This document shows positions 20,526 through 30,476 of a stretch of 64,000 nucleotides of DNA, in pieces. Each line of letters starts with the position of its first letter. Position 1 is the first letter of the stretch. Source of the stretch: Lithodes maja (taxonomy: Eukaryota; Arthropoda; Malacostraca; Decapoda; Lithodidae); assembly GCA_037953745.1 (NCBI GenBank), contig JBAKBP010004441.1, forward strand, positions 62,001 to 126,000, written 5' to 3'. A program made the position numbers and the translations under genes. The notes beneath the pieces are model-generated. The model worked only from the letters and a program-made list of their open reading frames with translations. It made no database searches and was not told where the DNA came from.

Positions 20526-21056
20526 AGTTTTTGTCGTTGTTGCCGTTTCCCAGGCTGTGAGCAGCCCCAAGGTCCCGAGCAAGGCCAAGGTCATAACCGA
20601 GCGCCCAGACAAAACTCTCCCTGCTTACCACTAATAAGTCCCAGGTGACCGAAGCCACTCCAAGGCGGGGAGCTGAGGAGGGTGCGGAAATGCCAGGGAA
20701 ACCAAAGCCCGACCCAAGACCCTGTGTCCCTCAGTAATTATGAAGGGAAAGTTGAGGGGCAAAGGAAAAATGTGACGCTTTGGCTACCAATCTGCCAACC
20801 TCTTGGCTGGCAGTAGGGAGGTCAATCCACGGAAGAGACACCGTCACTTGAGATCTAGAAAATATATAAGTAAAAGGAACAGGCAGAGTAAGCCATGGGT
20901 ATGGCAAAGAACGCTCAGCTCTCACTCTGATAGACCAGCCCATCACCACATAACTAGAAGTCTAGAACCCAATCCTCTCAGCATCAGCTAGGAAAGGCCC
21001 TAGAAAGGTCGCCTGTGATGGGGGGAAGCTCCCCTACTTCAACCCTCTAAGGGTTA
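20526..21056 (-). mobile_element. S1 repeat, copy 3
   Basis: The minus-strand copy runs from GGGTTGAAGTAGGGGAGC near 21055 to the (CAA)-like tail near 20530. It is the most diverged of the three, with small indels. Confidence 0.7.
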
Positions 21057-21164
21057 AGTCTAAAGTATCAGCGTATTTTCACTCCTAGATATTCAGATGT
21101 GTGTGAATTTGTTCTTTGTCTGTGTGTGTTTGTTGTTTTGTGTTGTGTTTTGTGTTTTCCCTGT

Positions 21165-21301
21165 TCTTAAAATTGACAACGAAATAGGGCGAAGGTGTTA
21201 AAATCGCCTAACTAATGTGCCGAACGTCTTATAATCTCAAAACTAGTGGGGCTATACATTAGGGAGAAGGGGGTCCAGAAAAACGGTCTGCCTTCCCTTA
21301 A
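21165..21301 (+). mobile_element. Family B right-end fragment (B7)
   Basis: Three internal blocks (CGAAGGTGTTAAAATCGCC and others) lead to GGAGAAGGGGGTCCAGAAAA and a TTAA at 21298. The upstream 21087-21160 is T/G-rich and resembles the LINE tail segment at 49445-49520. Confidence 0.65.
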
Positions 21302-21372
21302 ACTCGAGAGAATTGGCCTCATTATTCGAGTTGAAGGAGGAACTCTAGATGTGCTTGGGTAACTGCAGACGT

Positions 21373-21548
21373 GTGACCAGACAATTCAACCAGTAGACCA
21401 TTTCAACCAGTAGCTCTCAACCTGTACCAAATCAACTAATACGGTTAGGTAAGTACTATATTTTGGCACTGGTTTGGTTGATCTTGGTTGATTTGGCACT
21501 GGGTGAGAGCTACTGGTTGAAATGGTCTACTGTTTAAGATGTCTGGTA
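21373..21548. mobile_element. 176-bp fold-back repeat
   Basis: The left arm CCAGACAATTCAACCAGTAG ... TTTCAACCAGTAGCTCTCA is mirrored by TGAGAGCTACTGGTTGAAA ... AGATGTCTGG. Arms are about 62 bp around a 50-bp centre. Each arm also contains the direct repeat CAACCAGTAG twice. Confidence 0.7.
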
Positions 21549-21638
21549 AGCCTGCAACACATGTTGACTCCTTGCATGTGTTCAAGGTTACATTTTTTTT
21601 TTTTTTCCCCAACTGACGGTAAATTGACCACTTGCGAG

Positions 21639-21923
21639 TTTATTGGGGGATGGGCCGGTTTTCTGGACCACTTTCTCCCTCATGCTTAGCCCCATTAGTT
21701 TTCAGATGTTATGATGTTTGCCCCATTTGTTTGGCAATTTTAAGACCTTCCGCCCTATTTCTTTGTCAATATTAAGACTGTTCGTGTCAATTAGGTGTCG
21801 ACATTTTCCTGGCAAGCGATAGCGAACCTGTAATATAAGAGGAACTGGCCTAAGGCCAGGACATTTTGTTATCGACAAATATACAAATCAATCTTGAAGA
21901 AGGATTTTGGGGGTGATTTATTT

Positions 21924-21925
<2 letters not shown>
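21639..21925 (-). mobile_element. Family B fragment (B8) ending in a (TA)n tract
   Basis: GGGGGATGGGCCGGTTTTCTGG, the CTTAGCCCCATTAG blocks and CCTGGCAAGCGATAGCGAAC are present. The copy passes into (TA) repeats at 21927-21990 before its far terminus. Confidence 0.65.

Positions 21926-21926
<1 letters not shown>

Positions 21927-21990
<64 letters not shown>
21927..21990. repeat. (TA)n microsatellite
   Basis: About 32 TA units with no interruption. Confidence 0.95.
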
Positions 21991-21991
<1 letters not shown>

Positions 21992-22490
21992 TGTATATAT
22001 CGCCTTACGAGCGTGCCGCACCGTCAGTAACTTCTACTACCTGGCAAGCGAGTGGTTTCACCCTAAACGACCTTGTTTCCATGCTCTTTATCATGCATAA
22101 ACAAGAGCCAGAGCGTAATACAATTATGTATCCCTGAAAGGGCGTACATTGAGCTTTCCAATGACACCAGAACCATCCTTCTACGACCACGCGTTCTCTT
22201 GCAACGATCATGCAAGACGAGTGCAAAATCCCTAAAATACGGTAATTTCCTTGTGTAGGAAGGCAGTGAGTGTGGGTGTTTGTGGAGTAAACGTCAGTAG
22301 TCGCACGGGTCCGCGGGACCCGTGCCGAGCGGTCATGAGCCGATTTACGCTCCTCCACCCACTCGTCTCTCTCTATTAATTATCTTCATACACATTTTTC
22401 GGGAGTAATTTATTGATTTGAGCCTGAATTGTAAGTGGGAATATATTATGATTTTGAACATTTCTGCATATATTTATTAAGGGGGGAGGG
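21991..22490. other. Unassigned sequence
   Basis: GC-richer than its surroundings, with several overlapping frames up to 117 codons on both strands. None has a recognisable motif and none is called. Confidence 0.25.
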
Positions 22491-22497
22491 GCGTATA

Positions 22498-22593
22498 TTA
22501 TATTTGCTTATATATTTATATTGTTATATTATATTTGCTTATATATTTATATTGTTATATTATATTTGCTTATATATTTATATTGTTATATAA
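22498..22593. repeat. 31-bp AT-rich repeat, three copies
   Basis: Unit TATATTTGCTTATATATTTA plus TATTGTTATAT. Confidence 0.9.
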
Positions 22594-22718
22594 GGTCTTA
22601 AATTGCGGAAGGTCTTAAATTCGACTAACTAATGGGGCAAACATCTTAACATCTGAACACTAATGAGGCTAAACATGAGGGAGAAAGTGGTCTAGAAAAC
22701 CGGCCCATGTCCCCTTAA
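22594..22718 (+). mobile_element. Family B right-end fragment (B9)
   Basis: Begins in the AAGGTCTTAAATT block and ends CCGGCCCATGTCCCCTTAA at 22718. Confidence 0.65.
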
Positions 22719-23032
22719 TCGTTAAAATAATCTCAGAGAACACCATGATCTCTAAATCTTCATAACACCAAAGTCTCTAAATGCATCCACGATATTATGC
22801 ATAAGACTACTATTACAATGCACGAGAGAGAAAAACAGAGAGAGAGAGAGAGGTATCTTTGCTCAGCAGCCGACGCTCTACTACTATGCCACGGCTTGCG
22901 ACTGGAATGCAGCTGCAAATTACTAGCTGAATATAATTGGCTGGAATCTCTTGTCTAATCCAACAGAAACAAAAAAACAAGAAGGATAATCCTAGGGTCC
23001 AAATACTATCCACTCTCCTATGCAACGGAGGT

Positions 23033-23372
23033 TAAAGGGATAGTGCTTGTTTTTATTTATTAAGACTTTTCGTGCCATTTAGGTCTCGATTTTTTCCTGG
23101 CGAGCGATAGCGAGCCTGTAACTTTAGAAGGTACCAGCCTTCGGCCGTGACATTTTCTACCGAAAAATTTACAAAATTATCTTGAAAGGAGGTCTATGGG
23201 GTGTTTCTTTAAGCTTGGAAATCTAGGGAAGAAACTCCATATAAATATTGACAGAGAAATGGGGCGAAAGGTCTTAAAATAGCCAAACTAATGGAACGAA
23301 CGTCTTAAAATATCAAAGCTAGTTGAACTATAAACATGAGGTAGAAAAAGCAGCTACCTTCCCCATAAAATC
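23033..23372. mobile_element. Inverted chimera of two family B halves (B10)
   Basis: The first half is minus-oriented (GTGCCATTTAGGTCTCG, CCTGGCGAGCGATAGCGAGC, CCTTCGGCCGTGACATTTT). After the CTAGGGAAGAAACT landmark it switches to the plus-oriented right half (ATTGACAGAGAAATGGGGCG ... AGCTACCTTCCCC). A normal B copy never contains both. Confidence 0.6.
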
Positions 23373-23489
23373 ATGAGAGATTGATAATATAATTGTGTAT
23401 TCCTTTCATCACAAGAAATGGCAATCAGTATTCTTTTCATTTTCTCCCTCTCCCTTCTCCTTTCTAACATCTACAATGGCCCAGCATTT

Positions 23490-24080
23490 ATTTATTGTTT
23501 TGATAGTGTTTCGATATTACTTTGAGTGTTTCTTGTTTTTATTTTGTTTTGATATTGTTTTGATATTATATATATATTTTGCTTTGATTTTGTATTTGCA
23601 TTGTATTGAAATTGCTTTGCTAGTGTTTTGACGTTTCTTTGAATGTTTCTTGTTATAATAATGTTATGATTTTGTTTTGAATTGTTTTAATATTGATTCT
23701 ATTATGTTTTGATTGTGTTTAGATGTTGTTTTGATACTATTTTTATATTGTTTTGACATTGTTTCTATTATGTTTTAATGGTGTTTTGATATTACTTTGA
23801 GTGTTTCTTCTTTTGATTATGTTATGAATTTGTTTTGATATTGTTTTGATGTTGAAGTGATACAGTTTTATTATTGTTTTAATAGTGCTTTGCGTCTTTC
23901 TTGTGTTGATAATGTTACGATTTTGTTTTGATACTGTTTTGATTGTGTTTTGATGTTGTTTTGATACTATTTTAATAATATTTTGATTTTGGTTTGATCT
24001 TCTTTCGATACTATTTTGATATTATTTTGATATTGCTTTGATTTTGTTCTGATATTGTTTTGATATTGTTTAGATATTGT
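23490..24080. repeat. TTTTGATATTG-type degenerate array, left part
   Basis: T-rich irregular repeats of (G)TTTTGATATTGT and variants. The same sequence resumes at 26705-26885 on the other side of the LINE. Confidence 0.8.
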
Positions 24081-24084
24081 AGAA

Positions 24085-24831
24085 CGCCTGTTCTACTGTT
24101 GTCCGCAATAAGGAGGAAGAATTCAAACGGTACCGACACCTTAAAACTCAAGATTCTCATTCTTCATATGTTTCTGCCCGGAATCAAGCCAAATCTGTTC
24201 TTCGACTTGCCAAACACTCTTTCATCAATAATAAATGCACTGAACTATCCAACTCTAGCTCTTCCCAAGCTTTCTGGCATCTAGCCAAAAAACCTCTCCA
24301 ACAATTTCTCTTCCTCGTCTTTCCCTCCCCTTTCCCACTCTGATGGCACTTCTGATCACTTCTTCCTCTGACAAAGCTAAACTTTTCGCTCAAACTTTTG
24401 CTAGAAACTCCACCTTGGATGATTCCGGTGCTATTCCTCCCTCTCCGCCCTCCTCTCTCTTACTTATGCCTAATATCCTAATCTCTTCTAAAGATGTACT
24501 TTCAACCCTCTCTGGGCTTAACACTAATAAGGCGTACGGTCCGGACGGTGTTCCTCCTGTTGTTCTCAAAAACTGTGCTTCCGTGCTGACTCCCTGCCTA
24601 GGCAAACTCTTTCGTCTCTGTCTATCCTCTAACGTCTTCCCTTCATTCTGGAAGTTTGCTCACATTCAACCTGTCCCAAAGAAGGGTGACCACTCTCAAC
24701 CCTCCAACTATCGTCCAATTGCTCTTATCTCTTGTCTTTCTAAATTTTTTGAAACTATTCTTGCTTTCAAATTTCTTAAGCAAAGCATTTCTCTTCTTAT
24801 AATCTGCTCTCAGATCGCCAGTATGGCTTCC
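24085..24831 (+). pseudogene. BS-like RT, first segment
   Basis: The upstream part reads YRHLKTQDSHSSYVSARN and AKHSFINNKCTEL, the pre-RT linker. A frame change near 24300-24340 leads to SSSDKAKLFAQTFARNSTLD and the fingers of the RT (LSGLNTNKAYGPDGVPP, CLSSNVFPSFWKFAHIQPVP, NYRPIALISCLSKFFE). A further frame change occurs before LLS-DRQYGF. The segment is broken at the TTAA insertion. Confidence 0.85.
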
Positions 24832-24835
24832 TTAA

Positions 24836-25412
24836 CCCGGGAACTGCAGGGAGACTCTTAAGAGTTCCCCCGGCGGTCTGCGGGGAGACTCTTAAGAGTC
24901 AGAGAAAAAAAAAAATCAACTTTTGACATCGAAAAAAAAAAAAAAAAAATCTCAGTCCTCTACCTCCCCTCCTTCCCCACTTTCCTCCTCTCCTTCAGTT
25001 ATCACCTATTTTCCCTGTTATTCCCTTATTCTGAGGTATATTTTCGTGCTAACATTAGAAATCCGGTTGCAGGGTGTGGTCATCACTGATAGCAAGCGAA
25101 TGCAAGAGAGAGAGAGAGAGTATCGATCGACTGTGTCTCAGTGGCCTTGGGGGAAATTGGCGGGAAAGCAGCTTGCCTCACCCATACATTATACAACTCG
25201 CGGGCTATATCTTCGATTTTGACCATCCAAACGCTGTTTTCACTCGTTTTATTGTTGTTTCAGGTTAATACCTTTATAATCAACCCATAATAGGTGCATA
25301 TGGATAAGTATTAATGCTATTAATGGTACAATGAATATTTTAGTGACGGAAACACCTCAAATACATGCGCACAGGGAGAGGTGTCTAATTACCCCCATGC
25401 GCACTTCAGAGG
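24836..25412. mobile_element. 577-bp insertion flanked by TTAA, piggyBac-type
   Basis: TTAA at 24832-24835 and 25413-25416. Deleting the insert and one TTAA makes the LINE read RQYGFLKGRSTGD in frame without a lost codon. The ends are CCCGGGAACTGC and (reverse complement of the right end) CCTCTGAAGTGCGC, a weak TIR starting with CC as piggyBac ends do. Inside the left end, GGGGAGACTCTTAAGAGT-type repeats occur twice. No transposase is present. A-runs lie at 24905-24950. Confidence 0.75.
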
Positions 25413-25416
25413 TTAA

Positions 25417-25901
25417 GGGTCGCTCTACTGGTGATCTTCTTTCATATCTTACTAACTCTTGGTCATCCTCCTTTCAGGACTTCGGTGAGACTTTTTCTAT
25501 TGCACTAGACATATCGAAAGCCTTCGATAGAGTCTGTCATAAATCTTTAATTTCTAAACTACCCTAAACTATCCTTCGGTTTCTATCCCTCCATCTGTGC
25601 CTTTGTCTCTAATTTCCTTTCCGGCCGTTCCATAGCCGCGGTTGTGGACGGCCATTGTTCACTTCCTCACCCTATAAACTCTGGTGTACCTCAGGGCTCT
25701 GTCCTATCTCCTATCCTCTTTCTAATTTTTATAAATTATCTCCTTAACTGTACCTTAATTCCCATCCATTCATACGCAGACGACTCAACCTTACACTACT
25801 CCATTAGTTTTTCAGAACGCCCCAGCCAGCAATCCCTCAACGACAAACGTAATGAAGCCATAGAACTCTTAAATTCTGATCTAAATACTATTTCCAATTG
25901 A
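25417..25901 (+). pseudogene. BS-like RT, palm segment with YADD
   Basis: GRSTGDLLSYLTNSWSSSFQ, LDISKAFDRV (first catalytic Asp), then after a one-base frame change near 25567-25644 HPINSGVPQGSVLSPILF and YADDST (catalytic pair). Catalytic residues are preserved, but the frame is broken. Confidence 0.85.
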
Positions 25902-26699
25902 GGCAGAGAAAACCTTGTTAAGTTTAATGCTTCCAAAACCCAATTTCTCCATCTATCTACCTGTCAGGATCTCCCAGCGGACTATCCCTTATTCTTCAAC
26001 AATACAAAAATCAACCCTTCATCTTCTCTCAATATTCTTGGTGTCTCTTTTTCTTCTGCTCTCATTTGGAAGGACCATATTACCAGTCTTGCTAAGGCAG
26101 CCTCCCAGAAGCTGGGTGTGCTCAACTGCCTTAGGGGGTTCTTTTCTCCTGCACAGCTTCTTGCTCTGTACAGGGGCATAGTGCGCCCTTGTATTGAGTA
26201 TTGTTCACATGTGTGGGGAGGTTCCTCTCACACCGCTCTCCTAGACAAAGTTGAAAGGAAGGCCTTTTGTATCATTAACTCCCGTCCACTCACCAACTCT
26301 CTGCAATCTCTCTCTCTCCGCCGCAATGTTGCATCCCTTTCGCTATTCTATCGCTACTATAATAATCAGTGTTCCTCAGAGCTATCCCAGTGCATACCAC
26401 CTCCTTTACGTAGGGCACGTGGTACCCGTCTTGCAACTCAATCCCACCCCTACTCTGTGCAACTCTCCAACCCAAGAGTGAAACGTTACTCTCAAACTTT
26501 CTTCTACTCAACAGCTGAGCTGTGGAACTCTCTCCCAGAATCAGTCTTTCCCTCTTCCTATGACTTAAATTGCTTCAAACTCCGTGTGTCCAGGCATTTT
26601 GGCTCGAACGTCCCTTTATGTTGGCCCTGTCACTCTTTCAACTATGGGGGAGGCACTCGCTATAGGCAGTTATGCCTTTTGCCTCCCTCAATCATATAG
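25902..26699 (+). pseudogene. BS-like LINE, thumb and C-terminal domain
   Basis: After a TGA at about 25902 the sequence continues as RENLVKFNASKTQFLHLST, with a frameshift near 26040-26118. It is then open for 193 codons: LRGFFSPAQLLALYRGIVRP, YCSHVWGGSSHTALLDKVER, RNVASLSLFYRYYN, ELWNSLPESVFPSSYDLNCF. The stop at 26697-26699 is the natural end, as the second copy near 45330 ends in the same place. Confidence 0.85.
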
Positions 26700-26704
26700 A
26701 ACAA

Positions 26705-26885
26705 AAGAAAAAGAAAATATGCTTTTGATATTTTTCCGATGTGGTTTTATATTGCTTTGATTTTGTTCTGATTTTGTTTTGATATTGGTTTGATATTGTA
26801 TTGATATTGGTTTGATATACTTTTGATGTTGTTTTGATATTGTTTTAATGTTGTTTTGATATTATTTTGATCTTGAAGTGATACT
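26705..26885. repeat. TTTTGATATTG-type array, right part
   Basis: Continuation of the array at 23490-24080, displaced by the 2.6 kb LINE. Confidence 0.75.
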
Positions 26886-26887
26886 AA

Positions 26888-27030
26888 TAGGCCGGTTCCT
26901 CTTAAATTACAGGCTCGCTATCGCTCGCCAGCAACAAATCAACACCTATATGGCACGACAGGTCCTAAAATTGACCGAAATGGGGCGAAAGTTCTTAAAA
27001 CCGCCAAACCAATGGGGCGAATCTCCCCTT
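26888..27030 (+). mobile_element. Family B fragment (B11)
   Basis: GGCCGGTTCCTCTTAAATTA, CAGGCTCGCTATCGCTCGCC and GGGGCGAAAGTTCTTAAAAC, ending at GAATCTCCCCTTTA. The left third is missing. Confidence 0.65.
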
Positions 27031-27084
27031 TACACATTACACACACCAAGCTCTTGTTCTGAAATATTTAAGTATTTATTCATA

Positions 27085-27694
27085 ATGTGCGTGTGTGTGT
27101 GTGTGTAAGTGTGTGCAAGTGTGTGTGGGTGTTTGTGTGTGTGTGTAAGTGTGTTAGTGTGTGTGTGTGTGTGTAAGTGTGTTAGTGTGTGTGTGGGTGT
27201 GTGTGTGCGTGTGTGTGCAAGTGTGTGTGTGTGTATGCAAGTGTGTGTGTGTATGTGCGTGTGTGTGTGTGTGTAAGTGTGTTAGTGTGTGTGTGTGTGT
27301 GCGTGTGTGTGTGTGCGTGTGTGTGTTAGTGTGTGTGTGGGTGTGTGTGTGTGCAAGAGTGTGTATGTGTATGCAAGTGTGTGTGTGTGGGTGCGTGTGT
27401 GTAAGTGTGTTCGTGTGGGTGTGCGTGTGTGTGTGTGTGTAAGTGTGTTAGTGTGGGTGTGTGTGTGTGTGTAAGTGTGTTAGTGTGCGTGCGTGTGTGT
27501 GCAAGTGTGTGTGTGTGTGTGTATGTAAGTGTGTGTGTGTGTATGTAAGTGTGTGTGCGTGTGTGTGTGTGTGTATGTAAGCGTGTGTGTGTGTGTGTAT
27601 GTAAGTGTGTGTGTGTGTGTATGTAAGTGTGCATGTGTGTGTAAGTGTGCATGTGTGTGTGCGTGTGCATGTGTGTGTGTGTGTGTGTGTGTTT
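27085..27694. repeat. 610-bp (GT)n-rich tract with AAGTGTGTTAGTGTG interruptions
   Basis: Compound microsatellite. The GTGTAAGTGTGTTAGTGTG cassette recurs several times, so it is partly a minisatellite. The Cys/Val and His/Thr frames on the two strands are artefacts. Confidence 0.9.
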
Positions 27695-27785
27695 CATATA
27701 TACACTAATTAAGGGAGTTATTTTCCCTGTCTTCGTTTCCTCATAGACGTGTTATCTTCGCCCTTTGTCTTGTTTATATTTATCG

Positions 27786-29600
27786 TTAAGGGGGGATGGT
27801 TGTGTTTTTGGTCTATTTATCGTTAAGGGGGGATGGTTGTGTTTTTGGTCTATTTATCGTTAAGGGGGGATGGTTGTGTTTTTGGTCTATTTATCGTTAA
27901 GGGGGGATGGTTGTGTTTTTGGTCTATTTATCGTTAAGGGGGGATGGTTGTGTTTTTGGTATATTTATCGTTAAGGGGGGATGGTTGTGTTTTTGGTCTA
28001 TTTATCGTTAAGGGGGGATGGTTGTGTTGTTGGTCTATTTATCGTTAAGGGGGGATGGTTGTGTTTTTGGTCTATTTATCGTTAAGGGGGGATGGTTGTG
28101 TTTTTGGTCTATTTATCGTTAAGGGGGGATGGTTGTGTTTTTGGTCTATTTATCGTTAAGGGGGGATGGTTGTGTTTTTGGTCTATTTATCGTTAAGGGG
28201 GGATGGTTGTGTTTTTGGTATATTTATCGTTAAGGGGGGATGGTTGTGTTTTTGGTCTATTTATCGTTAAGGGGGGATGGTTGTGTTGTTGGTCTATTTA
28301 TCGTTAAGGGGGGATGGTTGTGTTTTTGGTCTATGTATCGTTAAGGGGGGATGGTTGTGTTTTTGGTCTATTTATCGTTAAGGGGGGATGGTTGTGTTTT
28401 TGGTCTATTTATCGTTAAGGGGGGATGGTTGTGTTTTTGGTCTATTTATCGTTAAGGGGGGATGGTTGTGTTTTTGGTATATTTATCGTTAAGGGGGGAT
28501 GGTTGTGTTTTTGGTCTATTTATCGTTAAGGGGGGATGGTTGTGTTGTTGGTCTATTTATCGTTAAGGGGGGATGGTTGTGTTTTTGGTCTATTTATCGT
28601 TAAGGGGGGATGGTTGTGTTTTTGGTCTATTTATCGTTAAGGGGGGATGGTTGTGTTTTTGGTCTATTTATCGTTAAGGGGGGATGGTTGTGTTTTTGGT
28701 CTATTTATCGTTAAGGGGGGATGGTTGTGTTTTTGGTCTATTTATCGTTAAGGGGGGCATGGTTGTGTTTTTGGTCTATTTATCGTTAAGGGGGGATGGT
28801 TGTGTTTTTGGTCTATTTATCGTTAAGGGGGGATGGTTGTGTTTTTGGTCTATTTATCGTTAAGGGGGGATGGTTGTGTTTTTGGTCTATTTATCGTTAA
28901 GGGGGGATGGTTGTGTTTTTGGTCTATTTATCGTTAAGGGGGGATGGTTGTGTTTTTGGTCTATTTATCGTTAAGGGGGGATGGTTGTGTTTTTGGTCTA
29001 TTTATCGTTAAGGGGGGATGGTTGTGTTTTTGGTCTATTTATCGTTAAGGGGGGATGGTTGTGTTTTTGGTCTATTTATCGTTAAGGGGGGATGGTTGTG
29101 TTTTTGGTCTATTTATCGTTAAGGGGGGATGGTTGTGTTGTTGGTCTATTTATCGTTAAGGGGGGATGGTTGTGTTTTTGGTCTATTTATCGTTAAGGGG
29201 GGATGGTTGTGTTTTTGGTCTATTTATCGTTAAGGGGGGATGGTTGTGTTTTTGGTCTATTTATCGTTAAGGGGGGATGGTTGTGTTTTTGGTCTATTTA
29301 TCGTTAAGGGGGGATGGTTGTGTTTTTGGTCTATTTATCGTTAAGGGGGGATGGTTGTGTTTTTGGTCTATTTATCGTTAAGGGGGGATGGTTGTGTTTT
29401 TGGTCTATTTATCGTTAAGGGGGGATGGTTGTGTTTTTGGTCTATTTATCGTTAAGGGGGGATGGTTGTGTTTTTGGTCTATTTATCATTAAGGGGGGAT
29501 GGTTGTGTTTTTGGTCTATTTATCGTTAAGGGGGGATGGTTGTGTTTTTGGTCTATTTATCGTTAAGGGGGGATGGTAGTTTTTTGGTCTATTTATTTAT
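27786..29600. repeat. 37-bp minisatellite, about 49 copies
   Basis: Unit TCGTTAAGGGGGGATGGTTG plus TGTTTTTGGTCTATTTA. Most copies are identical. Marker variants GGTATATTTA (at 27961, 28220, 28479) and TGTGTTGTT (28023, 28282, 28541) recur every 259 bp, showing a seven-unit higher-order repeat copied at least three times. The last unit runs directly into the family B element at 29601. Confidence 0.95.
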
Positions 29601-29935
29601 TAATTTATATTGTTTTAGTTTCCTTGCTTGACCTCCATCAAGTTTTTAAATAATCACCCCCTAGACCCCCTTCCTTCGAGATAAATGTGTTCATTTTTCG
29701 GTAGAAAAATGTCCTGGCCGAAGGCCGATTCCTCCTAAAATTACAGGCTCACCATCGCTCGCCAGAAAAATCGTCACCTAAATGGCACGAATTAAAGGTC
29801 CTAATATTGACAAAAAAAGGGGTGAAAGGAATTTCAAATCGCCAACTTATGGAAGGAACATTTTTAAATATCAAAACTACTGGGGTTAAACATGAGGGAG
29901 AAGAGAGTCCAGAAAAAGCAACCATCCCCCCTTAA
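29564..29935 (+). mobile_element. Family B MITE (B12), the source end of the 37-bp array
   Basis: Starts TTAAGGGGGGATGGTAG followed by TTTTTTGGTCTATTTAT, i.e. one unit of the array, then CTTGACCTCCATCAAG and the rest of a standard B copy to CCATCCCCCCTTAA at 29935. The last TTAA is shared with the next element. Confidence 0.85.
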
Positions 29936-30044
29936 CCCTTTCAGTACCGGTGCTGTCCTTTTAACTTTATTCTGGCTACCATAAGGCGGTTTTATTCAGC
30001 TTAAAAAGGGTCTCCAGTAGCTAACAGGCTTCGAACTATCTCAC
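29932..30044 (+). mobile_element. Family A left half (A1), sharing TTAA with B12
   Basis: TTAACCCTTTCAGTACCGG through ACTTTATTCTGGCTACC to CTTCGAACTATCTCA, where family B copy B13 interrupts. The right half is not found beyond B13. Confidence 0.75.
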
Positions 30045-30476
30045 TTAAGGGGGGATGGTCGCTTTTTCTGGACCCCCTTCTCCCTCGTGTTTAGCCACAT
30101 TAGTTTTTAGATTTTAAGACGTTCTGCCTATTAGTTTGGCGATTTTGAGACTTTTCGTTCTATTTTCTTGTCAATATTAAAACCTATCGTGCCATTTAGG
30201 GGTCGACATTTTCCTGGCGAGCGATAGCGAGCCTTCGACCAGGACATTTATCTATAATGTTGTTTACAAATATATCTTGAAGGAGGGTCTGGGGGGCGGG
30301 GGGTAATTAAGCTTCGACCAGGACATTTATCTATAATGTTGTTTACAAATATATCTTGAAGGAGGGTCTGGGGGGCGGGGGTTAATTAAGCTTAATGGAG
30401 GTCTAGAGAGGAAACTATAAATATATATATAAAAAGGCTTATAAATGGGCAAATGTATACGCCCATCTCCCATTAA
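30045..30476 (-). mobile_element. Family B MITE (B13) with a 79-bp tandem duplication
   Basis: TTAAGGGGGGATGGTCGC to GCCCATCTCCCATTAA. The segment 30233-30311 (CTTCGACCAGGACATTTATC ...) is repeated at 30312-30390 almost unchanged. Ends share TTAA with the following family A copy. Confidence 0.85.

Larger units (their letters stand above)
24085..26704 (+). mobile_element. Jockey/BS-like LINE, 5'-truncated, inserted in the T-rich array
   Basis: RT order is intact: KAYGPDGVPPVVLKNC, PVPKKGDHSQPSNYRPIAL, YGF-KGRSTGDLLSYLT, LDISKAFDRVCHK, NSGVPQGSVLSPILF, HSYADDSTLHYS, then the WGGSSHTALLDKVERKAF and LWNSLPESVFP C-terminal region. It starts in the linker between endonuclease and RT. It ends in an A-rich tail near 26700-26720, after which the host array resumes. 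A TTAA-flanked insert splits it. Few residues are lost, so it is moderately young. Confidence 0.9.

Noticed and set aside
21991..22380. Possible exon (overlapping frames of 117 and 76 codons)
   Set aside because: No recognisable protein motif, both strands are open, and it is directly next to a (TA)n tract.
27161..27697. Cys/Val-rich and His/Thr-rich proteins
   Set aside because: Direct translations of a (GT)n/(CA)n microsatellite.
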